A stretch of 6,127 bases of DNA from an uncultured Elusimicrobium sp. (GTDB taxonomy: Bacteria > Elusimicrobiota > Endomicrobiia > Endomicrobiales > Endomicrobiaceae), in contig CACWKJ010000057.1 in assembly GCA_902761395.1 (NCBI GenBank), forward strand, positions 1 to 6,127, written 5' to 3'. Below the pieces are notes generated by a model. That model had not been told where the DNA came from, did not search any database, and saw only the letters and a program-made list of their open reading frames with translations. Of the stretch, positions 1 through 6,015 are shown piece after piece (within the stretch, counting starts at the first letter, position 1; each line of letters begins with the position of its first letter). The translations under genes and the position numbers were made by a program.

Positions 1-942
1 TCCGCAAAACAAGTTCAGGAAACTTTAACGGCAATAAAAGAATCAAAAAAATTGTTCCCGGAATGTAAAACAATTTTGGGAGTATCAAATATATCGTTCG
101 GGTTGCCTTCAAGACAAACAATAAATTCAACTTTTCTTAAAATGGCAATAAATGCCGGTCTTGATTTGGCAATATGCAACCCGAGTGTAGATTGGACAAT
201 TGATGACGAATATGCAAGAAACCTTTTGTCAGGTAAAGATGAAAATGCCAAAGAATATGTTGCAAAATATGGTGCAGTGGTAAAAAAAGCCGCGGTTGAA
301 GAAACAAAACTTTCCCCTGAAGAAAGATTGTTTAATGCAATAATAAACGGCGATAAAGATTATATTAAAGATTTAATCAGTGAACTTATAAACAGCGGTG
401 TGGAACCGTTAACAATATCAAACGAACTTATTTTAAAAGCATTAAATGTAGTAGGCGACAAATTCGCGTCAAAAGAGTATTTTTTACCGCAGGTTATTAT
501 GGCGGCGGAAGCATCACAACTTGCTTTCAGTTATATAAAACCGTTACTTAAAAAAGATAACCAAAAAGTTGCAGGTAAAGTTGTTATGGCTACAGTTCAG
601 GGTGATGTTCACGATATCGGTAAAAATATAGTTTGTGCCGTACTTGAAAGTTTCGGATTTGAAGTTTTCGATTTGGGCAAGAATGTAAGCAAAGAAGAAA
701 TTATAGAAAAAGCCAAACAGGAACACGTAGATATTATAGGGTTGTCCGCACTTATGACAACCACCATGATAGAAATGGAAAAAGTTATAAACTTAAAAAA
801 AGCACTTAACATAGATGCAAAAATTATGGTTGGCGGTGCACCGTTAACTCAAGAGTTTGCAAACAGTATCGGTGCGGACGGTTATTCAAGAGATGCAATT
901 GAAGCGGCAAAAATAGCAACCGAACTTTTAAAAAAGAAATAA
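1..942 (+). CDS. metH: Cobalamin-dependent methionine synthase, C-terminal part (5' truncated by window)
   Basis: The reading frame is open from the first base, so the 313 visible residues are the C-terminal part of a longer protein; an internal TTG at 52 is not the start. Visible residues 1 to about 85 match the end of a methyltetrahydrofolate (pterin-binding) domain, with the typical stretch GVSNISFGLPSR followed by AGLDLAICNP. Residues about 90-190 are the helical cap. From about 193 comes the B12-binding Rossmann domain, with DVHDIG at residues 202-207 (His204 would be the lower cobalt ligand), GLSAL around Ser249 and a GGAP turn at 278-281. The enzyme transfers the methyl group of methyltetrahydrofolate to homocysteine through cobalamin, in the cytosol. 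The protein stops after the B12 domain, so the AdoMet reactivation domain of E. coli-type MetH is absent. The pterin-B12 fusion argues against a simple corrinoid protein. The N-terminal homocysteine domain is outside the window. Confidence 0.9.
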   Translation, partial: SAKQVQETLTAIKESKKLFPECKTILGVSNISFGLPSRQTINSTFLKMAINAGLDLAICNPSVDWTIDDEYARNLLSGKDENAKEYVAKYGAVVKKAAVEETKLSPEERLFNAIINGDKDYIKDLISELINSGVEPLTISNELILKALNVVGDKFASKEYFLPQVIMAAEASQLAFSYIKPLLKKDNQKVAGKVVMATVQGDVHDIGKNIVCAVLESFGFEVFDLGKNVSKEEIIEKAKQEHVDIIGLSALMTTTMIEMEKVINLKKALNIDAKIMVGGAPLTQEFANSIGADGYSRDAIEAAKIATELLKKK

Positions 943-944
943 AA

Positions 945-1307
945 ATGAATAAAGATAAACTGACATTATTATTGGCAAGTGCAGTAACATTGTTATTAGG
1001 TCCCGGAGCGGGACACTTAATAATAAAAGAATGGAAAAGAGCAATATTTTTTATTACTCTTGCAATGGCACTGCTTTTGATATTGGCAAGCACATTTATT
1101 TCATCTGTAGGGCAGGAAACATTGGAAGCGGTTGCAACTTTTCAAAACATTGAACAATTCAAAAACATTTATTCCAAGTTTCAGGAAGAAAATCCCAACA
1201 CTATGTTAATATTTAATATATTTTTTGCGGCTTTGTGGGCATACTCGATAGTAGACTTATTCAGAATCGCAAGACAAAAAGGTGTTTTTACAAAAAAAGA
1301 ACAATGA
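945..1307 (+). CDS. Small membrane protein of unknown function, three predicted TM segments
   Basis: This is a complete 120-residue protein that starts 2 bp after the metH stop, with no clear Shine-Dalgarno, so its translation probably depends on coupling. Hydrophobic segments lie at about residues 6-27, 33-54 and 87-106. A mostly polar loop at 55-86, probably helical, separates the second and third. The first segment ends in GPGAGHL followed by a basic EWKR turn, and the last ends in WAYSIVDLFRIAR. This layout (Pro-Gly-x-Gly-His/Gln turn after the first helix, 'W-x-Y-S-x-x-D' near the end) resembles TM2-like/DUF5683-like small membrane proteins, but that is pattern memory, not a search. Its stop codon overlaps the start of the first M16 gene (ATGA at 1304-1307), so it is probably made together with that protease pair and may work with it at the membrane. 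The function is unknown. Confidence 0.75.
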   Translation: MNKDKLTLLLASAVTLLLGPGAGHLIIKEWKRAIFFITLAMALLLILASTFISSVGQETLEAVATFQNIEQFKNIYSKFQEENPNTMLIFNIFFAALWAYSIVDLFRIARQKGVFTKKEQ

Positions 1308-2602
1308 AAAAAATATTTTTATTAATTACATTATTATTTCTAAGTACACAAGTATATTGTGATGTGTTTAAAGGAGTTAAATTTATGAACTTTAAAAACG
1401 GTTTAACGGCTGTACTAAAAAAAGATACATCGGTTCCTATAGTATCGGTATATATTTGGGTAAAAACAGGTTCAATAAACGAAACACCCGAACAAGCGGG
1501 ACTTTCTCACTTTATAGAACATCTTGTTTTTAAAGGAACAAAAAATTTCCCCGGCAATACCGAAATAATGGAAAACATTGAAAATATGGGCGGATATGTA
1601 AACGCCGCAACTTCAAAAGAGTACACTTGTTTCTATATAGACATACAAAAAGACGGATATATTCAAGCAATAAAAATGCTTTCCGATATGGTTACAAATC
1701 CGTTGTTTCCGGAAAAAGAAATAGTGCCTGAAAGAAAAGTTGTTATAGAAGAAATCCAAAGACACAAAGATAATCCTCACTCTCAACTGTTTGAAAAGTT
1801 TATGACAACAACATACAAACAAGCCGCTTACAAAAACAGTGTTATAGGAACAGAAGATGTTATTGCGAATATCCCGAGAGAAGAAATAGTAAAATATTTT
1901 AAAGAACATTATATTCCTTCAAGAATGGTTATTGCCGTTGTCGGTGATATAGATATTAAAGAAACAAAAAAAGTTATATCGGAAACTTTAGGGCAGAACC
2001 AAAACACCAATCCTAACCTTATTGAACCGAACATTATAGAAAAAGATGATACCGGCACGGAACTTATTACTGATGATAAGTTGGCACACACATATATGTT
2101 GGCAGGATTTTTGGGACCTGATATGTCATCGAAAGATATTTATGTTGCCGATGTTGCTTTAAATGTTTTAGGTGCGGGAAAATCTTCAAGATTAAACAGA
2201 ATATTAAAAGAAGAAAAGCAGTTGGTATATTCCATCAGTTCATCTTTTATGACACTTAACGGAACGGGAACCGCATATATATCGGCAATTTTCGATAAAA
2301 CGAACTATGAACAAGTTAAAGATGCTCTTATTCAGGAATTAGACAAATTTACAGCCGAAGGACCTACACAAGAAGAGTTGCAGAAAATTAAAATAAATAT
2401 GAAATCGGATTGGTTGTTCGATTTACAAACGTTCAACGAACAAGCAAGTTTGATGGGATTTTGGAAACTGTTTAACCATTTGGAAGTTTTTGAAAAATAT
2501 TTGGAAAACATAGAAAAAGTTACTGTTGATGATGTAAAGAATTTCATGAAAAAATATTATTCAAAAGAAAAATTATCAAAGGTGGTAGTATTCCCTAAAT
2601 GA
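1304..2602 (+). CDS. M16 family zinc metallopeptidase, catalytic subunit, with signal peptide
   Basis: A 432-residue single-unit M16 (insulinase/processing-peptidase-like) protease. Zinc ligands are complete: HFIEH at 69-73 gives His69, Glu72 (catalytic base) and His73. After exactly 76 residues comes Glu150, the third ligand, with Glu143 seven residues earlier, as in pitrilysin. The C-terminal half keeps the substrate-binding Arg/Tyr pair in SSRLNRILKEEKQLVYS (Arg296, Tyr309). Residues 1-19 form a signal peptide: two lysines, a leucine-rich core, probable cleavage after VYC. This points to export; QVYC is a poor lipobox, so a lipoprotein is unlikely. The start at 1304 was chosen because it gives the signal peptide and an ATGA overlap with the preceding gene. 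The frame is open back to 1235, but those codons overlap the membrane protein gene. It probably pairs with the M16 protein encoded immediately downstream. Met28 is a possible second start. Confidence 0.93.
   Translation: MKKIFLLITLLFLSTQVYCDVFKGVKFMNFKNGLTAVLKKDTSVPIVSVYIWVKTGSINETPEQAGLSHFIEHLVFKGTKNFPGNTEIMENIENMGGYVNAATSKEYTCFYIDIQKDGYIQAIKMLSDMVTNPLFPEKEIVPERKVVIEEIQRHKDNPHSQLFEKFMTTTYKQAAYKNSVIGTEDVIANIPREEIVKYFKEHYIPSRMVIAVVGDIDIKETKKVISETLGQNQNTNPNLIEPNIIEKDDTGTELITDDKLAHTYMLAGFLGPDMSSKDIYVADVALNVLGAGKSSRLNRILKEEKQLVYSISSSFMTLNGTGTAYISAIFDKTNYEQVKDALIQELDKFTAEGPTQEELQKIKINMKSDWLFDLQTFNEQASLMGFWKLFNHLEVFEKYLENIEKVTVDDVKNFMKKYYSKEKLSKVVVFPK
1370..1387 (+). promoter_or_regulatory. Possible internal ribosome binding site and start in the first M16 gene
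   Basis: AAAGGAG at 1370-1376 is followed, 8 nt later, by an in-frame ATG at 1385-1387 (Met28). It is much stronger than anything in front of the first ATG at 1304, where only an A-rich stretch precedes the start. Initiation here would yield a protein beginning with MNFKNG, which keeps the whole protease fold but lacks the signal peptide. Whether it is used cannot be seen from sequence; the codons also encode an ordinary Lys-Gly-Val stretch. Confidence 0.45.
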
Positions 2603-3894
2603 AATATTTTTTAACAATTTTATTATCTGTTATATTATTCAGTTCTACAAGTTTCGGAGGAACGAAAATGGAAACATTCAGCTTAAACAACGGAATTAAA
2701 GTTATATTCAAACAAACAAAATCGGTTGAAATATTATGCTTAAAAATTCATTCTCCCATATCGGTATTGAATGAAGAAAGTTCAAAATCGGGAGTAACTT
2801 CTTTGTTGTATAACACAATGAACAAATCAACAAACAAAAGAAATGCCGAAGTTTTGGCTACCGATATAGAAAACTTGGGTTCTTCCATTTCACCTGATGT
2901 TGAATACGATTATTCCGGTTGGACATTAAATTGTATGAGCCAATATTTTGACGAGTCCTGTGAAATTCTTTCCGACATAATTTTAAATCCCGCTTTCGAT
3001 TCAACGGAAATGGGTAAAGAAAAAGAGTTAATGATACAATCCATAAAAGTAAGACAAGACAGTATAAAATCCGTAGCAAGAGATAAATTTATATCCGATT
3101 TTTATAACGAAAAAAATCCTTACTCTAAAATAAAAAGCGGTACCGAAGAAACTTTAACCGGTTTAACACAACAAGATTTAAAAGATGTTTATAACAAAAT
3201 ATATTCAACCAAAGGTATGGTTATTACCGTTGTAGGAAACATAAAAAAATCAACTCTTAAAAAAACTCTAAACAAATATTTCGGTCAAATGAATTTAACA
3301 CAAGAAAAGCCGACAGTTTCTTTTGAAAAAAATCCCGAAAGAACAGGCGAAGATACAATTGTAAATTCTAAATTTAATCAGGCATTTATAATTTATGCTT
3401 ACGATGCACCCGATGTATTAAATGAAGATTCCATAACATTAAAAATGATAAATCTTGTTTTAGGTGCAAGAATGACCGGCAGACTGTTTATAGAACTCAG
3501 AGAAAAGTTGGGACTTGCTTACGAAGTTAACTCTAATTATCCCACAAGAATAGGTGACAGTTACTTTGAAATTTATATCGGGTTGGACAAGAAAAATGTT
3601 GATATCACCAAAAACGGTATAGAAAAAATTATGACGGATTTATGTAACACAAAAGTTTCCGATAAAGAATTAAACGACACGAAAAATTTCATTAAAGGAA
3701 TTTATCTTTTATCTCATCAGTCCGTTGAAAGACAAGCATATTATCTTTCCGCAAGAGAAATGTTGGGCTTGGGTTACGAATATGACGATAAATATATAGA
3801 TTTGTTATCTAAAGTTACTTCGGACGATATTATAAAAGTTGCAAATAAATATTTTAAGCAAAAACCGTATAAATTAATACTTATGCCAAACTAA
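2599..3894 (+). CDS. M16 family peptidase homologue, zinc-less partner subunit, with signal peptide
   Basis: A 431-residue M16 protein nearly equal in length to its upstream neighbour and starting inside that gene's stop (ATGA, 2599-2602). The HxxEH site is replaced by SLLYN at 68-72, and the position of the third ligand is Ser148 (MIQSI where the neighbour has VIEEI), so it cannot bind the catalytic zinc. It keeps the Arg/Tyr motif in GRLFIELREKLGLAYE (Arg295, Tyr308), with Arg301 also conserved. In characterised M16B heterodimers one subunit carries zinc and the other this Arg/Tyr pair; the arrangement here matches, so I infer a shared active-site chamber. Residues 1-20 are a signal peptide (Lys2, hydrophobic core, cleavage near SFG/G), placing it outside the inner membrane with its partner. 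A Shine-Dalgarno-like AAAGGTGG at 2578-2585 is 13 nt from the ATG, rather far. Met24 is a possible second start. Confidence 0.9.
   Translation: MKYFLTILLSVILFSSTSFGGTKMETFSLNNGIKVIFKQTKSVEILCLKIHSPISVLNEESSKSGVTSLLYNTMNKSTNKRNAEVLATDIENLGSSISPDVEYDYSGWTLNCMSQYFDESCEILSDIILNPAFDSTEMGKEKELMIQSIKVRQDSIKSVARDKFISDFYNEKNPYSKIKSGTEETLTGLTQQDLKDVYNKIYSTKGMVITVVGNIKKSTLKKTLNKYFGQMNLTQEKPTVSFEKNPERTGEDTIVNSKFNQAFIIYAYDAPDVLNEDSITLKMINLVLGARMTGRLFIELREKLGLAYEVNSNYPTRIGDSYFEIYIGLDKKNVDITKNGIEKIMTDLCNTKVSDKELNDTKNFIKGIYLLSHQSVERQAYYLSAREMLGLGYEYDDKYIDLLSKVTSDDIIKVANKYFKQKPYKLILMPN
2656..2670 (+). promoter_or_regulatory. Possible internal ribosome binding site and start in the second M16 gene
   Basis: GGAGG at 2656-2660 lies 7 nt before an in-frame ATG at 2668-2670 (Met24), directly after the predicted signal peptidase site. 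A product starting here would begin METFSL and lack the signal peptide. The same arrangement exists in the first M16 gene. The caution is that GGA GGA also encodes the Gly-Gly at the cleavage site, so the match may be incidental. Confidence 0.45.
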
Positions 3895-3896
3895 AA

Positions 3897-3914
3897 TTTA
3901 TATCAGGATATAAA
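3897..3914. repeat. 18 bp perfect palindrome covering the nuclease gene's ribosome binding site
   Basis: TTTATATC and GATATAAA form 8 bp perfect arms around a 2 nt centre (AG). The palindrome fills most of the 23 bp gap between the second M16 gene and the nuclease gene, and the Shine-Dalgarno AGGA (3905-3908) sits at its centre. The 2 nt centre is too short for a full RNA hairpin loop, so a DNA operator is more natural. If the RNA did fold with fewer pairs it would hide the ribosome binding site. No protein that binds it can be named. Confidence 0.5.
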
Positions 3915-3917
3915 GTT

Positions 3918-4814
3918 ATGAATTTACCTAAAATTAAAAATTTTCCGTTCACTTCCGTTTTGGGGTGGTCGGTATCAAGGTATGATGTTTTTAAAAATTG
4001 TAAGAGACAATATTTTTATTCTTATTATTCCAAATTCGACAGAGAAATACCTTTATCCAAAATACAAAAATTGAAATCGTTAACTTCGGTTGCTCTTGAA
4101 ACGGGTAACATCGTTCACGATTCAATAAGAGATTTACTTGTAAGATTACAAAAGACCGCAAAGCCTATAAGCAGACCGAACTTTTTAAGATATGTAGCAA
4201 AAATGGCGGAAGAATATTGCAACAGCAAAGATTTTTGCGAAGTATATTACAAACAAAGAAATTCCGTTACCGCACAAGATCTTATTCCTCAGATAAACAG
4301 AATAATAGAAAACTTTTTAACAAGCAAAAGGTTAAAATGGATATTCGAAACGGCAGTTCCGGAAAGCAAAAATTGGATAATCGAGCCGGGCGGATTCGGA
4401 GAAACGAGAATAAATAACTATAAAGCATACTGTAAAGTGGATTATCTTATACCGGTGGGAGATAAAATTTATATTTTAGATTGGAAAACCGGCAAAAGAG
4501 ATGAACAAAAGCATTCAAGACAGTTAATAGGTTACTCTTTATGGGCAAGTTACCATTTTAATACCAATGCACAAAACATAACTTCAACAGTTGTATATTT
4601 ATCCCCCTCATACGATGAATATACAGTAAACTTAACCGATGAAATGTTGGCACAGTTCCAACAACAAGTTGAAGATGAAACAAAACAAATGTACGAATAT
4701 CTGCAGGATATAGAAAACAATATTCCCAAAGAAAAAGACTGTTTTGAAAAAACAGATAACGAATTTTTCTGCAAATACTGTAACTTCAGAGAACTCTGTA
4801 AAAACAATTTTTAA
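3918..4814 (+). CDS. Stand-alone RecB/Cas4-like PD-(D/E)XK nuclease with probable Fe-S cluster
   Basis: A complete 298-residue protein of the PDDEXK_1 (RecB/AddB/Cas4-like) type. Motifs in order: SVSRYDVFKNCKRQYFYSYY (18-37), the usual N-terminal 'S-x-S-R-x...C...Y' lead; GNIVH with His67; Asp175 in KVDYL; Asp188-Trp-Lys190 in ILDWKTGK; and Gln202-x3-Tyr206 in QLIGYSLWA. These give the metal-binding and catalytic residues of a RecB-type nuclease. Cys28 with Cys285, Cys288 and Cys294 (C-x2-C-x5-C at the C-terminus) match the 4Fe-4S staple of AddB and Cas4. Cys275 is an extra. There is no helicase domain, so it is not RecB or AddB itself. The start has AGGA 9 nt upstream. Lying 66 bp before recA, it plausibly trims DNA ends in recombination or repair in the cytosol. 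The substrate and any helicase partner are unknown. Cas4 is a less likely identity, since no other cas genes or array are visible. Confidence 0.85.
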   Translation: MNLPKIKNFPFTSVLGWSVSRYDVFKNCKRQYFYSYYSKFDREIPLSKIQKLKSLTSVALETGNIVHDSIRDLLVRLQKTAKPISRPNFLRYVAKMAEEYCNSKDFCEVYYKQRNSVTAQDLIPQINRIIENFLTSKRLKWIFETAVPESKNWIIEPGGFGETRINNYKAYCKVDYLIPVGDKIYILDWKTGKRDEQKHSRQLIGYSLWASYHFNTNAQNITSTVVYLSPSYDEYTVNLTDEMLAQFQQQVEDETKQMYEYLQDIENNIPKEKDCFEKTDNEFFCKYCNFRELCKNNF

Positions 4815-4821
4815 TAAACAC

Positions 4822-4850
4822 TTGACAATTAATACAAACAAATGTATAAT
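4822..4850 (+). promoter_or_regulatory. Consensus sigma-70-type promoter for recA
   Basis: TTGACA at 4822-4827 and TATAAT at 4845-4850 match both consensus hexamers exactly, with the optimal 17 bp spacer. Transcription would start near 4857, leaving a leader of about 24 nt that contains the strong Shine-Dalgarno AAAGGAGAT (4868-4876). recA is therefore likely expressed strongly on its own, in addition to any read-through from the nuclease gene, whose end shows no terminator. Confidence 0.88.
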
Positions 4851-4855
4851 ATACA
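4832..4855. promoter_or_regulatory. Candidate operator over the recA -10 region (ATACA/TGTAT half-sites)
   Basis: Three alternating half-sites are visible: ATACA at 4832-4836, TGTATA at 4843-4848 and TATACA at 4850-4855. The first two form an inverted repeat with a 6 nt gap. The last two form a 13 bp palindrome with a single central A. They overlap the spacer and the -10 hexamer, where a repressor would block RNA polymerase. recA is usually under LexA control, but this is not the GAAC-N4-GTTC box of Firmicutes or the CTG-N10-CAG box of enterobacteria. A lineage-specific LexA site is inference; an AT-rich -10 region also creates such symmetry by chance. Confidence 0.35.
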
Positions 4856-4880
4856 AAAATAAGTATTAAAGGAGATATAA

Positions 4881-5954
4881 ATGAGTAAAGATGAAAAGCT
4901 TAAAGCGTTGAATTTGGCATTGTCGCAAATAGAAAAAGATTTCGGTAAAGAAGCAATAATGAGATTGGGTGATACATCAAACGAAAATGTTGAAGCGATA
5001 CCTACGGGAGCATTACCTTTGGATATAGCAATAGGTATCGGCGGTATTCCGAGAGGAAGAATAATAGAAATTTACGGACCTGAATCTTCGGGAAAATCCA
5101 CACTTGCAATGTGTATAGCGGCACAAGCACAAAAACAAGGCGGAATAGTAGCATACATAGATGCGGAACATGCTATGGATCCCGATTATGCGGCAAAATT
5201 GGGAGTAAATGTAGATGATATGCTTATATCTCAACCGGATTCAGGTGAACAAGGCCTTGCAATAGCCGAAAAACTTGTTTGTTCCGGTGCCGTAGATTTA
5301 ATAGTTGTAGATTCCGTTGCAGCCCTTGTTCCGAGAGCCGAAATAGAAGGTGAAATGGGTGATTCTTTTGTTGGTATTCAAGCAAGACTTATGAGCCAGG
5401 GTTTAAGGAAACTCACACCTGTGGTTTCAAAATCAAAAGCTTCAATTATATTTATTAACCAGTTAAGACAAAAAATCGGTGTTATGTGGGGCAACCCCGA
5501 AACTACACCCGGCGGACTTGCACTAAAATTTTATTCTTCGGTAAGACTTGATATCAGAAGAATAGAAGCAATAAAGAAAGGTGACGAAATTTTAGGTAAC
5601 AGAGTAAGAGTAAAAGTAGTAAAAAATAAAGTTGCAGCACCTTTCAAACAAGCAGAGTTTGATATTATGTTCGGTGTCGGTATAGATAAAACAGGATACC
5701 TTGTAGATATCGGTGTAGCAGACGGTTTTATAGAAAAAGCAGGTTCTTTCTTTACATATAAAGATGAAAGATTCCAAGGTAAAGATAAGTTCAAAGAATA
5801 TTTAGCAAATACTCCGGAAGTGGCATACGAATTAGAAAACCTTATAAGAGAAAAACACGGTTGCAAAAAGTTAGATGATATCGATACACCTATTGATGCG
5901 GAAATTGCAGCACCTGCAAAAGCAGAAAAGAAAGAAAAGAAATCCAAGAAATAA
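4881..5954 (+). CDS. recA: Recombinase RecA, complete
   Basis: A 357-residue RecA. It is the cytosolic ATP-dependent strand-exchange protein that forms filaments on single-stranded DNA and triggers LexA cleavage in the SOS response. Walker A is GPESSGKST at 66-74 (Lys72); the catalytic Glu96 lies in DAEHAMD; Walker B is LIVVDS with Asp144; loop L1 is around EGEMGDS (156-162); and the Gln194 sensor leads into loop L2, IGVMWGNPETTPGG. Numbering coincides with E. coli RecA through these motifs. Trp203 occupies the position of the usual L2 Phe203, and Met99 that of the usual Leu in EHALDP. The C-terminal tail, from about 345, is lysine-rich (8 Lys in the last 13 residues), unlike the acidic tail of E. 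coli RecA. The ATG start is fixed by an AAAGGAGAT Shine-Dalgarno and a consensus promoter. A terminator follows 11 bp after the stop. Confidence 0.98.
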   Translation: MSKDEKLKALNLALSQIEKDFGKEAIMRLGDTSNENVEAIPTGALPLDIAIGIGGIPRGRIIEIYGPESSGKSTLAMCIAAQAQKQGGIVAYIDAEHAMDPDYAAKLGVNVDDMLISQPDSGEQGLAIAEKLVCSGAVDLIVVDSVAALVPRAEIEGEMGDSFVGIQARLMSQGLRKLTPVVSKSKASIIFINQLRQKIGVMWGNPETTPGGLALKFYSSVRLDIRRIEAIKKGDEILGNRVRVKVVKNKVAAPFKQAEFDIMFGVGIDKTGYLVDIGVADGFIEKAGSFFTYKDERFQGKDKFKEYLANTPEVAYELENLIREKHGCKKLDDIDTPIDAEIAAPAKAEKKEKKSKK

Positions 5955-5965
5955 AAATATGAAAT

Positions 5966-6003
5966 AAAAAAAAGAGGTAGAGAAAATTCTCTACCTCTTT
6001 TTT
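5966..6003. terminator. Bidirectional rho-independent terminator between recA and the convergent gene
   Basis: The 14 bp arms AAAGAGGTAGAGAA (5971-5984) and TTCTCTACCTCTTT (5987-6000) pair perfectly, leaving a tight A/T loop. On the + strand the stem runs into six Ts (5998-6003). On the - strand the A run at 5966-5973 supplies eight Ts. It therefore serves recA in one direction and the gene ending at 6016 in the other. Confidence 0.95.
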
Positions 6004-6015
6004 ATTTAATGAAGA

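Noticed and set aside
52..54. TTG as the start of the first gene
   Set aside because: The frame is open to base 1 and the residues before it continue the conserved pterin-binding domain, so the gene is cut by the window edge.
1235..1303. Upstream extension of the first M16 protein by 23 residues from an ATG at 1235
   Set aside because: It would overlap the membrane protein gene by 73 bp and bury the signal peptide behind a basic stretch; the ATG at 1304 fits the coupling and the export signal.
4217..4417. 66-codon + strand frame inside the nuclease gene
   Set aside because: It lies wholly inside a well-supported gene in another frame and has low-complexity, A-rich composition.
3918..4814. 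Nuclease as a Cas4 of a CRISPR system
   Set aside because: The motifs are shared by Cas4 and AddB, but there are no repeats, spacers or other cas genes in the window.
5531..5947. 138-codon open frame on the - strand opposite the recA 3' half
   Set aside because: It is antisense to a strongly conserved coding region, has no recognisable motif and no matching ribosome binding site; it is a by-product of recA codon use.
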